Source: JBPESP01 sp051710585 (lineage in GTDB: Bacteria; Pseudomonadota; Gammaproteobacteria; Enterobacterales; Enterobacteriaceae). Taken from it: DNA of 64,000 nt. A model generated the notes under the pieces. The model did no database searches. It had not been told where the DNA came from and worked only from the letters and a program-made list of their open reading frames with translations. The translations under genes and the position numbers were made by a program. Position 1 is the first letter of the stretch. Each line of letters opens with the position of its first letter. The stretch covers positions 186,001 through 250,000 of the forward strand of contig JBPESP010000003.1 in the NCBI GenBank assembly GCA_051710585.1, given 5' to 3'. This document shows positions 40,700 to 50,641 of this stretch, one piece after another.

Positions 40700-41290
40700 T
40701 TGCAAGGTGCAAAAAATTAGACTTCTATCTTAGAGAAATCCATCGTGTTCGAGAACAGACAAAGCAATTAACTGTAATGCCTTGTATCGCTCCGGCAACA
40801 GTAACATAAGAATTCATAATGATGGCAAATAAAGTACCGGCAAAAAAGATACGTCACGCAGTCAAGACATCAGATGTGACATACATTAAAAAGCAAGGGG
40901 AGTAATAATGGTACCAATGCCATAAACAGAGTTGATCATGGTCCCCTATCACCACTGCGCACAAGACCGCCGAGAATGATGGATCAAGCAGCTGTAGCTT
41001 TACAGTGCGATAAGCATCCGCAACCTATCGGTAATACCATAAGCTACAACAAGTATAACCTCCACCAGCGCTGTTGATGATAACAGTAAAATATAGTATA
41101 AACGCTCCACTACGCCGGAGAAACAGAGGCGACACAGGGTAGACATACAAAAAAATCCAATTACCTTCCAATAATGATTCCCGTTTGCTGCTAGAGCAGC
41201 AGTAACATATCGCGATCGGAGCTCTCCGTGCAAGATTAATGTTTCCCCTATGCATGCCAGCGTAATTCCTCAGCCATCACACTCTGGTTA
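40700..41290 (-). pseudogene. mlaB: probable mlaB relic
   Basis: This is the slot of mlaB (STAS-domain subunit of the Mla lipid transporter) between ibaG and mlaC. Only one weak hint supports it: a minus-strand reading TVIINSAGGGYTCC resembles the VDSAGLALLVHL core of MlaB. Identification rests mainly on position next to clear mlaC, mlaD, mlaE and mlaF relics. Confidence 0.45.
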
Positions 41291-41299
41291 ATCATAGAG

Positions 41300-41930
41300 T
41301 GATAATAGATGTTCTAGTGATAACCTGGAATTACTGCGTCAGCCCATTGATACCTTTGGCGCGGAACGGAGCATTTGTTTTACTTGGTGATAATCATATT
41401 AATCCCTTCAGCGACCATCTTATAAGTCTACTAGTTGCCGGAGAAATTCTTCTTTATACCACTGAAAATTCAAGATGCACTAGCAAGAAAAGCCCGTCTT
41501 TATAGATAATCGTCACGTGAATAGCCATAATCATAGCGTCATCAAATAGTTTTTTCCTTCACGATCTGTTTGATGGATTTAATTATTGTAAAGCCCCAGC
41601 AGCTCAACTGTATGGCTGTTTCAAATAATATTAAAATGTTTTAAAATACCTGACGGCGAAGGTGCCAGCGTAATTTAAAAAATAGTACCCTAACCTAACA
41701 CAGGTACACCGTAACGTATTTATCTACAACATAAAAAGTAGTTCTTTTCGCACCATAGTGGAAAAGTAGTTAGGTTCCTGATGAATTTTACTCTATTCAT
41801 TTTTTCCAGATAAGTAAATATCTTGCTTCGCCACTTCTTTTATCAAACGATAAGGATCGCTCTGATCGGTAGCTTTATCATCGACGCAATAGTCAAAATA
41901 GATCATAAATAAATGTTTAAGTATGCACTT
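41300..41930 (-). pseudogene. mlaC: mlaC relic (periplasmic phospholipid-binding protein)
   Basis: Minus-strand pieces match MlaC: DQSDPYRLIKEVAKQ near the 5' end (MlaC DQTNPYKLMDEAAQK), and MVAEGINMIITK followed by a stop and then, one frame over, the RTKGIDG region (MlaC AEGISMISTKQNEWGTLLRTKGIDG). The gene keeps about its original length but has several frameshifts. Confidence 0.88.
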
Positions 41931-42159
41931 CTCCTGTCGGAGATTGCGCTACCTCACAGGACAGAACAATCGAGTATTACCACTGAAGATATACCAAGAT
42001 TAGCCGGTATCAATAATAAGGTACCAGCTGGTCTTAACACATTTCTAACCCAAGGGTACCTCCTACTTGTCCGGATCCCGAATTGCCATTGCTGCACTTC
42101 CGACCTGCGTCGCTTCCACTGCCATTATCCAGCACCATTATTTCCGCAACTACTACTCT

Positions 42160-42590
42160 TATAGATGGATTAAGGAACTAGTTCCTCTAGGAGGATAGCT
42201 GTTTTGGTATCTTGAATAATACTGTCGTCTTTCAGTATCAAGGTGCCTATTTCCGGTTCATCGAAACTGATATTCAACGCCAGGTACTCCTCAATAGACT
42301 TATGGTACAGATTGCCATAGAAATAGCATCAGACGTATGATTGTAAGTCTATTTGATGTTCATAATGACTTTTAGTGTATAAGCTTTAGGACCGAGGGTA
42401 ATATCTGTAAAAAGCCCATAAAAACCGCTGCTAATCTGCAATGGTAATCGTATACTTAAGGCCACCGATTTTATTAAAAGAAGCGCTGATCTAACTAAGT
42501 TACTTTATTACTCACCGAACGAATATACATCACTCTTAGACAAGAAATATAATAGCGCAGTGGTAATAATCATAAACGTACTAATGTAGA
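42160..42590 (-). pseudogene. mlaD: mlaD relic (MCE-domain lipid channel)
   Basis: The 3' end, read on the minus strand from about 42245, gives TLILKDDSIIQDTKTAILLEELVP then a stop; in pieces, ILKDDSIIQDTKTAILLEEL matches MlaD ILKDGDTIQDTKSAMVLEDL. The N-terminal MCE domain is not clearly readable and the relic is shorter than a normal mlaD. Confidence 0.85.
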
Positions 42591-42599
42591 TTAGTAATT

Positions 42600-43360
42600 T
42601 TTGTTTGTATTAAATCAGTGTCATCGACATGGATACAATCCAAACGCTATTTACGAAACGAGAACAACTGCCCGGATTGTTTATGCACCCAACCTCCTCA
42701 GAGGTTATGGATACGCATAATAATTACTAAATAGCATAATCTAGGTGAAGGTAGAAACGAAAACTAATTAATGTAAAGTTTACCAAATATTGTTGCAATT
42801 TCATAGCGGCCTAAATTATAGATCAGAAAAAGCCACTGTTGATCCCTTTCTATTTAACACCAACCATATTGACAAGCCAAAGAACGAGATGCGGCATCCA
42901 ATACAGCATATCTACTAACTATATCATCTCTAGACTGGAAAGCTGTTTGTAGCCTTATTAAGGCTATTTTAACGATAAGCTTAAAACTACCCCTAGCTAC
43001 CAAACAGCAGCAAGGTTGCCTCAACCCCTGTCTGCGTAGCAGTTAGTTATACCGCAAAATAATAATTCAAAGCTTGAAATTTTTAATTATAGATGTTGAA
43101 ATAGTGTAGCCATGAAACTATAATATAATATTAATAAATAGGTTAAAAGCCATAATAATCACCAGCGGTAATGTAATATACCGCTACCATAAAGTTATTT
43201 GACTAGTATCAGCCATTATTTAAAAAAACGCCAGTTTACTTATCAGTAATTTAAAAAGAGTTGTACTGGATTAGCAAAAAATTGCGCTATATCCATAATG
43301 TTAATCTCCTGACGTCCTAAAACGATTGCTTCTTGTACAAGAGAATAAGTTAACTTTCTG
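42600..43360 (-). pseudogene. mlaE: mlaE relic (Mla permease)
   Basis: A minus-strand reading around 42790-42860 gives KGINSGFF, stop, then AAMKLQQYLVNFTLISF, comparable to MlaE [32 protein letters not shown]. Stops replace Trp and Gln codons. It lies between the mlaF and mlaD relics, as expected for the mlaFEDCB order. Confidence 0.78.
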
Positions 43361-43369
43361 TGCTTAATG

Positions 43370-44150
43370 ACTAAGTCTAATAATATTTGTTGGGAACATT
43401 AAAACGAAATAAACCCATTGGTGATATCGTTGAGAAATTGCTCCACCAAGAGATCCTGCCAGCCACACAAGCTGAACAACATCCCTTCTTCCGCGAGATG
43501 TTCTTCTCAGTAATAGGAAGAGGCACAATCGGAAATCTTCAAGACCTCCGGTGCGGCAGGGATACAACGTTATATATAAATAACACCAATAGCATTGGTT
43601 TAGCTTGTCGATAAACTTAAAAGTCCCCTATGCTTACCGGATTCTATCCAAAAAAAAATCATCGAATATAATTAGCTCAGGATACAGCGTCCTGGCGCAA
43701 GCTAAGGCCGCCACGCGCCATACCTGCCCAACAGCTATGCTAGCATGAATAATACCGGTCTGCACAATAAAATACCACTGTTTCAGTTTAATCAATACCG
43801 TGTTCGCACAACTAGCTCCAATAACTCTAATAAACAGACATGGCAACGTAGCGAAAACACCAAATTTCAAAGATATTATTATCAGTAAATAACGTACTGT
43901 ACTTAAGTACTAAGCTTAATTTTATACACATCATATAGTCAATAACACGATAACGGGGCGATACATTGCAGCATCTACTAAAATTGCACCGCTGTTCGCC
44001 AATAAATTACCAATCTATAAAGTGTCGCAGCATTCTTTTACCGATACTCAACGCTCCCATAATCTCCATTACTTTTGCCGCGTGGAGTCTACTATTAATA
44101 TTATAGAAAATAAGGTTATCGCCCAGATAAAAGATTAATCCGTAAATTCC
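43370..44150 (-). pseudogene. mlaF: mlaF relic (Mla ATPase)
   Basis: A minus-strand frame at 43634-43870 ends GQVWRVAALACARTLYPELIIFDDFFLDRI, in pieces AALACARTLYPELIIFDDFF versus MlaF AALARAIALEPDLIMFDEPF, covering the signature helix and a Walker B in which the Glu is now Asp. A further piece QFLNDITNGFISF matches QFLDGIADGPVPF at the end. The 5' part with the P-loop is not recognised. Confidence 0.88.
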
Positions 44151-45210
44151 GACTAGATTATATACTCCGCTTCATAGTTTACTCTCTTTTTATTTACACA
44201 TCTACAATATGCAATGATTGCCAGTCAAGAAAGTGTATCAATTCATTTAACTTTTTCTATAACAATCAGCCTTATTACTATAGATTACTTTATCGTCACG
44301 TTTTACTTTTTAACCGTTAAAAATTAATGCTAGTTTGTATTTTATTATCTGCCTTTAGTTTTCTTTTTTTTAGAACCATTATTAATATGTTAATAAATTA
44401 GATTTTTATTAAGTCAATGATTTATAATGCTTTTATCACGTCATTATTCATTAATAACCTCATTCTATTTTGCTTTATCATATATCACAATCATTTCCTT
44501 CTAACACTTCGCTACCAAAAGTGCTACTATCTGTTACTATCATCCTTAAACCATCATTTCGATATGACGGTCAGTAATCTCCTGGATTCTAATATTACCA
44601 ATATCGTACTTATTGTCGGTATCGCTGTGGGCTTATCTACTCAGTCACCTTCTGCTTCAATATAGGGCACTGCGAGTTTTAATATTGCTGATACCCTATT
44701 GTGCACAGCTTTTTTACTCCTAACAGTCCATAGTCTGGACAACTATATAGTATTCTGCCACTACCAGAAGGTTACCTGCTGCTTGTTTTGACAATTCTAT
44801 CCCAGCTGGCCTTGCACGAACAGTTCGTGTAGCAACCGAAAGATAATAATACCATTGCCATCTATAGCTACTACTAGTATTTAGTAGCATACCTATCTCA
44901 GCACTGATGGTGATCGATAATACCACACCGTACTGAGACACTATTTTAACCTGAATGATTTTGGCTGCTAGATTGAAGTGCTAGAAACACTTTTTTTTGC
45001 TGAACGCTTAAGAGAGAAAATGATGTTGCCTTGAGGAATGTTATTAGCTCCACTATACTTTATAGTGTTATTGTAGTTAACGTTGGGGTAGTGATTCTCC
45101 CGCTGTTCTCTCTAGACCCATTCAATACCGATGCCTTTACTCGTGCAATTATTTGGTCATAGTTAGCGGTGAGCGTTATTCTCGCCACCCCTTATGTACC
45201 TAGATAAAGA
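44150..45210 (+). pseudogene. yrbG: yrbG relic (sodium/calcium exchanger family)
   Basis: Plus-strand pieces match YrbG: VSNLLDSNITNIVLIVGIA at about 44567 (YrbG ALGSNIINILLILGLA) and NVISSTILYSVIVVNVGVV then LDPFNTDAFTRA near 45040-45150 (GNIIGANIFNIVIVLGLP, IDPLAYSRDYSV), both alpha repeats of the exchanger. Stops and frameshifts separate them. In E. coli yrbG precedes kdsD on the same strand and is divergent from mlaF, as here. Confidence 0.85.
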
Positions 45211-45324
45211 GCGCGCGATAAATCACCTGTCGAGCAGGATTTTGCTAGTGTATATAGGTTCATTACCTATCTCGCAGTACTGTAATCTAGCTTTCTGCAC
45301 CGCGAATAATCAGGATATATTTTT

Positions 45325-46311
45325 ATGTCGCAAAATACATTGGCGCCGGCCTTTGATTTCATTGCTGCCGGCAAGGAAGTTCTCGCTATTGAGCAAGAGG
45401 GTCTGGCGCAGCTAGATCAATATATTAATGAGGATTTCCGGTACGCCTGCGAAACACTGTTTCACTGCACTGGTAAAGTGGTAGTGATGGGTATGGGTAA
45501 ATCCGGCCATATCGGCCGTAAGCTGGCTGCCACTTTCGCCAGTACTGGTACGCCAGCGTTTTTTGTCCATCCCAGCGAGGCCAGCCATGGTGACCTTGGT
45601 ATGGTGTCACCGCGGGATATCGTTATCGCACTCTCAAATTCCGGTGAATCTCACGAGATCCTAGCGCTAATTCCCGTCTTTAAACGTCTGCGTATCCCAC
45701 TCATTTGCTTGACTGGAAAACCAGAAAGTACTATGGGAAAATCGGCGGAAATACATTTATGCGTACATGTGCCGAAAGAAGCCTGCCCGCTTGGCCTAGT
45801 ACCGACTGCTAGCAGCACCGCTGCGATGGTCATGAGTGACGCGCTAGCAGTAGCGCTCTTACGAGCGCGGGGCTTTACCGCCGAGGATTTCGCTTTCTCC
45901 CATCCCGGCGGCACATTAGGCCGCAAACTACTGCTGCGTGTAGGCGATATCATGCATAGCGGCGATGAAATACCGCTGATTACCTATACGGCCTCGCTGC
46001 GCGAGGCGCTTCTCGAGATTACTTGCAAAAACCTAGGCATGACGGTAATTTGCGATACGCAAAACATCATTGTTGGAATTTTTACCGACGGAGATCTGCG
46101 CCGGGTATTTGATATGGACATTGACATCAAAGAGGCGCGTATCACTGATGTCATGACGCCAGGTGGCATACGTGTCACGCCTGATATGCTGGCGGTGGAA
46201 GCGCTAAATATTATGCAGACACACAACATTACTTCACTACTAGTGGCGCAAGATGACTATCTATTAGGTGTAGTACATATGCATGATATGCTACGCGTTG
46301 GCGTGATATAA
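45325..46311 (+). CDS. kdsD: D-arabinose 5-phosphate isomerase KdsD
   Basis: Converts ribulose 5-phosphate to arabinose 5-phosphate, the first step toward Kdo, the inner sugar of LPS. The 328 residues equal E. coli KdsD: an SIS sugar-isomerase domain (about 35-185) with MGMGKSGHIGRK containing the key K59, the SNSGES loop, HPGG..GRK, and two CBS domains (about 205-328) with FTDGDLRR and DVMTPGGIRV. It is intact, but kdsC, two steps later in the same pathway and next in the operon, is a relic. Confidence 0.97.
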   Translation: MSQNTLAPAFDFIAAGKEVLAIEQEGLAQLDQYINEDFRYACETLFHCTGKVVVMGMGKSGHIGRKLAATFASTGTPAFFVHPSEASHGDLGMVSPRDIVIALSNSGESHEILALIPVFKRLRIPLICLTGKPESTMGKSAEIHLCVHVPKEACPLGLVPTASSTAAMVMSDALAVALLRARGFTAEDFAFSHPGGTLGRKLLLRVGDIMHSGDEIPLITYTASLREALLEITCKNLGMTVICDTQNIIVGIFTDGDLRRVFDMDIDIKEARITDVMTPGGIRVTPDMLAVEALNIMQTHNITSLLVAQDDYLLGVVHMHDMLRVGVI

Positions 46312-46329
46312 TAGGGAATAAAATCACAC

Positions 46330-46888
46330 GCAAGACCCCACATATCAAAATATGTTATGTGCCACTAGCACAGCAGGTGCTAGCAAGCTCTCCTAGATTA
46401 TTCATCTACTAATTTACGGGGTATAGAGACACCGTTATATCCAACTATCTATCTAATTTTATATAGGAAATCACGCTGAAGAACTTAAAGCGTTTAATAT
46501 CTGCGATAATTATGGCATTTGCCACTTTCTGAGTTCGAGTATTGAAACAAGTATTATTACCGGCTGCGATGCCTAGCTACTGGAGGACCATAATGCCATA
46601 CTAGGCATTATAGATCTTTAATCATAGTTAATCAGCTAATTCTCTAGCTTTTAGAGAACTTCTGAGTAAACTAAAGTTAAAAATGGAAAATATCACCACC
46701 TAGTGACGATTTGATTAATCCCGCTCATGAACTAAATCGGCTTAAAGTGGCAGTGGTGGATGCGTACCTGCTATTGCGGCTAAGAGTCGATTACGTTACC
46801 CATATCACAGGGTAGTCTCAGTAAAGAAAATCTACGTCTCTGCTAACTAGTGCAGAGAAAACTTAAGGATGCCAAAGGCAAGTCAGTT
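46330..46888 (+). pseudogene. kdsC: kdsC relic (Kdo 8-phosphate phosphatase)
   Basis: Readable pieces, in order: GNHAEELKAFNICDNYG (KdsC GNNGEELKAFNVRDGYG), SIETSIITGCDA, stop, LLEDHNAILGI (DIEVAIITGRKAKLVEDRCATLGI), VVDAYLLLRLRVDYVTHITG (AVADAHPLLIPRADYVTRIAG), and the end RKLKDAKGKSV (GKLDEAKGQSI). The catalytic DVDG segment at the front is destroyed. The last codons now read in frame straight into lptC because the ancestral overlap with lptC has shifted. Confidence 0.93.
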
Positions 46889-47479
46889 ATGAATAAGATA
46901 ACATGTTTTACTACGGCGCCGCTGGGATTATTGCTATTAGTTCTTATCGCTTGGAATTTAGCGGATACTAGTACGACGCTAGCCCAGATACCGATAAACA
47001 CCGGCAACCCTACTTATCAGAGTTATCAGAGTGAATATACTACAACCGTGGTATATAACCCGACAGGGGGACTTAATTACAAGCTAATAGCTGATCACGT
47101 AGATTTTTTTGCCAACCAAAAGATCACTTTGTTCATCCGACCGGTCGCTACCATGTTCAATGAGAATAAAGTACCAACCTGGACAGTTAAAGCCGATAAA
47201 GCTAAACTAATAAAAGATAGAATGCTTCTTTACCTGTATGGTCATGTTCAAGTGGATAATCTGACTGATGCCTCACAACTTAAACGTATAACAACAGATA
47301 AAGCAATGGTTAACCTAGTCACTCAGGACGTTTCTTCAGATGAAGAAGTAACCTTATATGGTACCGATTTTAACTCCACCGGCATGAAGATGCGTGGTAA
47401 TCTGCGCAACAAGACCGCTGAGTTAATTGAGAATGTTAAGACCTCTTATGAATTCCAGAATTCACAACGTATTCCCTAG
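46889..47479 (+). CDS. lptC: LPS export system protein LptC
   Basis: Bitopic inner-membrane protein that passes LPS from the LptB2FG extractor to LptA in the periplasm. The product has one membrane segment (about 10-26) and a beta-jellyroll with VYNPTGGLNYKLIADHV, VPTWTVKADKAKL and LYLYGHVQVDNL, all characteristic. I start it at 46889 (MNKITCF): the open frame begins 13 codons earlier, but those codons are the tail of the kdsC relic. E. coli LptC starts at the matching place. Its 3' end overlaps lptA by 32 bases, as in E. coli, indicating translational coupling. Confidence 0.95.
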   Translation: MNKITCFTTAPLGLLLLVLIAWNLADTSTTLAQIPINTGNPTYQSYQSEYTTTVVYNPTGGLNYKLIADHVDFFANQKITLFIRPVATMFNENKVPTWTVKADKAKLIKDRMLLYLYGHVQVDNLTDASQLKRITTDKAMVNLVTQDVSSDEEVTLYGTDFNSTGMKMRGNLRNKTAELIENVKTSYEFQNSQRIP

Positions 47480-47999
47480 CCTAATTCTAGTCGGTAGCTT
47501 AATGCTGGCCAGCGCGAAAGCGCTGGCGTTAACCAGCGACAATCAGCAACCGATTCATATCGAGTCTACGCGGCAGCTAGTGGATATAGCAACCAATACT
47601 TTGACCCTCATCGGTGAGGTCGTGGTCAAGCGTGGTTCAATTGATATTCGCGCCGATAAAGTCATCATCACCCGCTCCAGCGGTAAGGACAGTAATAAGG
47701 TCGTTGAAGGCTACGGTAATCCCGTTACTTTCTATCAACTGCAGGACGGCGGAAAGCCGATACGCGGTCATTCGCAAAAAGTGCGTTACGAAACTAGCAA
47801 TGATCTAGTGATTCTGACGGGCAATGCTTATTTGGAACAGTTAGACAGCAACGTTAAAGGCGATCGCATTACCTACCTGGTCAATAAACAAAAGATGGAG
47901 GCATTCAGCAATAAAGGCAAGCAAGTCGCCACCGTGCTTCTACCGGCACAGCTGCAGGATAAAAGCGCCACCAAAGCGCCGGTGAAATATGCCAAATAA
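47448..47999 (+). CDS. lptA: LPS periplasmic bridge protein LptA
   Basis: Periplasmic jellyroll protein that polymerises between LptC and LptD to form the LPS bridge. From the start at 47448 (MNSRIHN) it has a signal peptide (about 1-28, ending AKALA) and the OstA-like domain with QPIHIESTRQLVDI, GYGNPVTFYQLQDGGKP and LTGNAYLEQLDSNVKGDRIT. The open frame has an additional Met seven codons upstream, but the family and the lptC overlap favour this start. Confidence 0.96.
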   Translation: MNSRIHNVFPSLILVGSLMLASAKALALTSDNQQPIHIESTRQLVDIATNTLTLIGEVVVKRGSIDIRADKVIITRSSGKDSNKVVEGYGNPVTFYQLQDGGKPIRGHSQKVRYETSNDLVILTGNAYLEQLDSNVKGDRITYLVNKQKMEAFSNKGKQVATVLLPAQLQDKSATKAPVKYAK

Positions 48000-48015
48000 T
48001 TAAGTATAGGATCCT

Positions 48016-48741
48016 ATGGCAATATTAATTGCAGAAAATTTAGCTAAAGCCTATAAAGGGCGCCGTGTAGTAGAAAACGTCAGCCTAAAAGTAAGCTCTG
48101 GCGAGATTGTGGGGTTGCTAGGGCCTAACGGGGCGGGGAAAACGACCACGTTTTATATGGTTGTGGGGATTATCCCCCCCGCTGCCGGCCGGATTGTTAT
48201 CGATAATGACGATATCAGCCTCCTACCGCTACATATCCGCGCCCGGCGTGGAATAGGTTATCTACCGCAAGAAGCTTCGATCTTCCGGCGCCTAAGTGTA
48301 TCCGACAATCTGATGGCGGTGCTACAAATTCGCCAAGATCTCACTCGTAAACAGCGTAATAACCGTGCGAAAGAACTGATGGAAGAGTTTAACATAAGTC
48401 ATTTATGTGATAACCTTGGTCAATCTCTATCCGGCGGTGAACGACGTAGGGTAGAAATCGCACGTGCTCTCGCCGCTAACCCTAAATTTATCCTGCTTGA
48501 CGAACCTTTTAGCGGCGTAGATCCGATTTCCGTCATTGATATCAAAAAAAATATTGAATATTTACGCGACAACGGTCTTGGCGTTCTTATCACTGACCAC
48601 AACGTACGTGAAACACTTAAGATATGCGAAAAAGCCTATATCGTAAGCAAGGGAAAACTCATTGCTCATGGCGCTCCTGCCGACGTCATTCTTGACAAGC
48701 AAGTTAAAGAGGTTTATTTAGGTGAAGAGTTCCACCTCTAA
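48016..48741 (+). CDS. lptB: LPS export ATPase LptB
   Basis: Cytoplasmic ATPase dimer that powers LptFG extraction of LPS from the inner membrane. The 241 residues equal the E. coli length and carry Walker A GPNGAGKT (36-43), Q-loop GYLPQEASIF, signature LSGGERRR (138-145), Walker B FILLDE with catalytic E163, and the switch H195. It lies 16 bases after lptA and is clearly coexpressed with it. Confidence 0.98.
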   Translation: MAILIAENLAKAYKGRRVVENVSLKVSSGEIVGLLGPNGAGKTTTFYMVVGIIPPAAGRIVIDNDDISLLPLHIRARRGIGYLPQEASIFRRLSVSDNLMAVLQIRQDLTRKQRNNRAKELMEEFNISHLCDNLGQSLSGGERRRVEIARALAANPKFILLDEPFSGVDPISVIDIKKNIEYLRDNGLGVLITDHNVRETLKICEKAYIVSKGKLIAHGAPADVILDKQVKEVYLGEEFHL

Positions 48742-48789
48742 TAATAAGAGGGTATTACCGGCGTTTTTATGGGATAGTTTATGCATTTT

Positions 48790-50222
48790 ATGAAGTAAGG
48801 TTTGCAACTCAAGCTTAGTCAAAAGTTAACCATGACCATACAGTTACAACAAATCATCTGTCTGTTTTATTTTTCACCTTTGAACTCCAGCATAAAATTC
48901 AAAAAGTATTGGAGAATATAAACCCCTTTCTTGAAAGGGCCAATTTACATCACGAGATCACTACGCCAAATGGGCCTAACAATGCCCCTTTCAACACAAG
49001 CGAAACGATAGAGCAACAGAACATTCCAGAAGATCTGCCGCTGAACGCTAGCTAGCTAGTAGCGTGTAAGATGTGCTTTGCTTGAAAAAAACTCCAGCAG
49101 CATAGTTATAAGTGTGTCTTTTATCAAAACAAAGAAGCTTTCGTCTATCTGGACGAAAGTAGCCAGTACTCTGCAAGAGTACCTTATCTATCAAGTAATA
49201 ATTACTCCATTTTCTAATTCTGGTAGAGAAATCACCACCTCAATCGCCAACTTTTGTGCTAGCAGCATCTATCTCACGGTACCACTAGACGATATTATTG
49301 ATAATAACCTCACTGACAAAAAATGTCACGCAGGACAAAATAGAAGCAGTACTAAAACGTATACAGCACTTTGATTCGGTTAGGCGCGCCGGCGCCGAAG
49401 GATTTGCGTTACCACCTGTTAATTCAGTTCTCATAATTTACGACTGATCTGTCTTATTTCAATGATGCGCAGCTCATCATCTTCGGTGATTATTTTAGCC
49501 TTCTAGCCGGGCTATTTCCATACTTTACTACAAAATGGTATCCTGAAACAGTTATGGCGCTGTTTAGTCACTATATCCATGTCTACGCCAGTCTATCAAT
49601 ATTGGCGAGTTATAATATGTTATTCCAGACTGCTGGAATGTAAACTGCAAAACCGCTTTTGGTAGTGTAGCTCAATACCGATAACATTAATCAGCAATAC
49701 ACTGGCCTGGATAGTACACCCATAACACTATAGATAGGATAGTATATTCTGGGCCATTTGCAGAAGGTGCGCTGGCTGATTAAAGTCTCTAAAAAGCCGC
49801 GATGAAACGCTGCTATAAAGGAAACACGCTGTATCTTTTAGCGTTAGATAGTATTCCTTTGGAAGGGAATGAAGAGAGTAGTGCTGACAAATATCGCATA
49901 AGCAGTGGATATACACGAGTCCTCGCATCATCTCCGCCCAGAAAATATATGAAAAGTCCACGCAGTATCTTTGAATTTAAATATTTTTTCTTCAGCTTCA
50001 TCAATATCGAAGGGGAAGCGAAGCATGTTCTATGACTATTCGCGCGCTGCTAAAAATAATAGCGGCGGAAAATCCAGCCAAGTTATTTAGCGACAGTAAA
50101 CTCACCGGCCTATTATCCAAGCAGAATATCATGGTGATATAGTGTACCATAGTGAAGTACCGAAAGTCTTTATCTATCTTACCGTCTCACCAGTGAAACA
50201 ATTTGTTTAACCTCTACAAAAA
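48790..50222 (+). pseudogene. rpoN: rpoN relic (sigma-54)
   Basis: Begins ATG AAG TAA, so codon 3 of MKQGLQLRLS has become a stop, and then reads GLQLKLSQKLTMTIQLQQ, matching RpoN region I. Further on, LQEYLIYQVIITPFSN (LQDYLMWQVELTPFSD), IYLTVPLDDI (GYLTVPLEDI), SPRSIFEFKYFF (SPRGIFELKYFF, the RpoN-box neighbourhood) and DSKLTGLLSKQNIMV (DSKLTSLLSEQGIMV) follow, in changing frames. Almost full length. The sigma-54 regulon must therefore be off. Confidence 0.95.
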
Positions 50223-50279
50223 AAGGAAGATACTAATACAATTGAACATTACCGGATAACATGTTGATATCAGCGATAG

Positions 50280-50317
50280 AGCTTAGAGAATTTAGTTTTT
50301 CATAAATTCTCTAAGCT
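50280..50317. repeat. 15-bp inverted repeat inside hpf relic
   Basis: Arms 50280-50294 and 50303-50317 are exact reverse complements with an 8-base loop. The right arm still encodes the HPF residues KFSKL in good order, while the left arm, which should encode ALREF, carries two in-frame stops, so the left arm appears to have been rewritten to complement the right. Confidence 0.85.
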
Positions 50318-50468
50318 GGAGCGGTTATTCTATCAAATTAATCAGGCCTATTTTATCCTAAAGGTCTATAAAGTTTAGAAGATTGCTAAAACGACGGTAC
50401 ATCTTAAAGGTGTGCGCTGCATACGACTATAGAAAAATATAACATGTATGAAGCTGTTGATTTATCAA

Positions 50469-50500
50469 TCTATAAGTTCACGTGTCTATAAGTTCACGTG
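50469..50500 (+). repeat. 16-bp exact tandem duplication in hpf relic
   Basis: TCTATAAGTTCACGTG occurs twice back to back (50469-50484 and 50485-50500). It lies in the 3' part of the hpf relic and would be a frameshifting slippage product; 16 is not a multiple of three. Confidence 0.95.
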
Positions 50501-50641
50501 AAAGTTGAACGAGCATAAATAGAAGCTAAAATATTAATTTAATGTAGCCGACAACGCTATATAAACCTCACATTAGCTCGTTATCCCTATAGTAACAGCT
50601 CAATAAGTCTTAAAGGTTAACCAGCGCCTAAGTGATCCGAA

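Larger units (their letters stand above)
50236..50520 (+). pseudogene. hpf: hpf relic (hibernation promoting factor)
   Basis: Reads IQLNITG from an ATA where the ATG start should be (HPF MQLNITG), then HVDISD (NVEITE), and in other frames QAYFILKVYKV (QVYVVLKVEKV) and TVHLKG (TLHVNG). It sits between rpoN and ptsN as in E. coli. It carries a 15-bp hairpin and a 16-bp tandem duplication, both listed separately. Ribosome dimerisation in stationary phase through this factor is lost. Confidence 0.88.
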
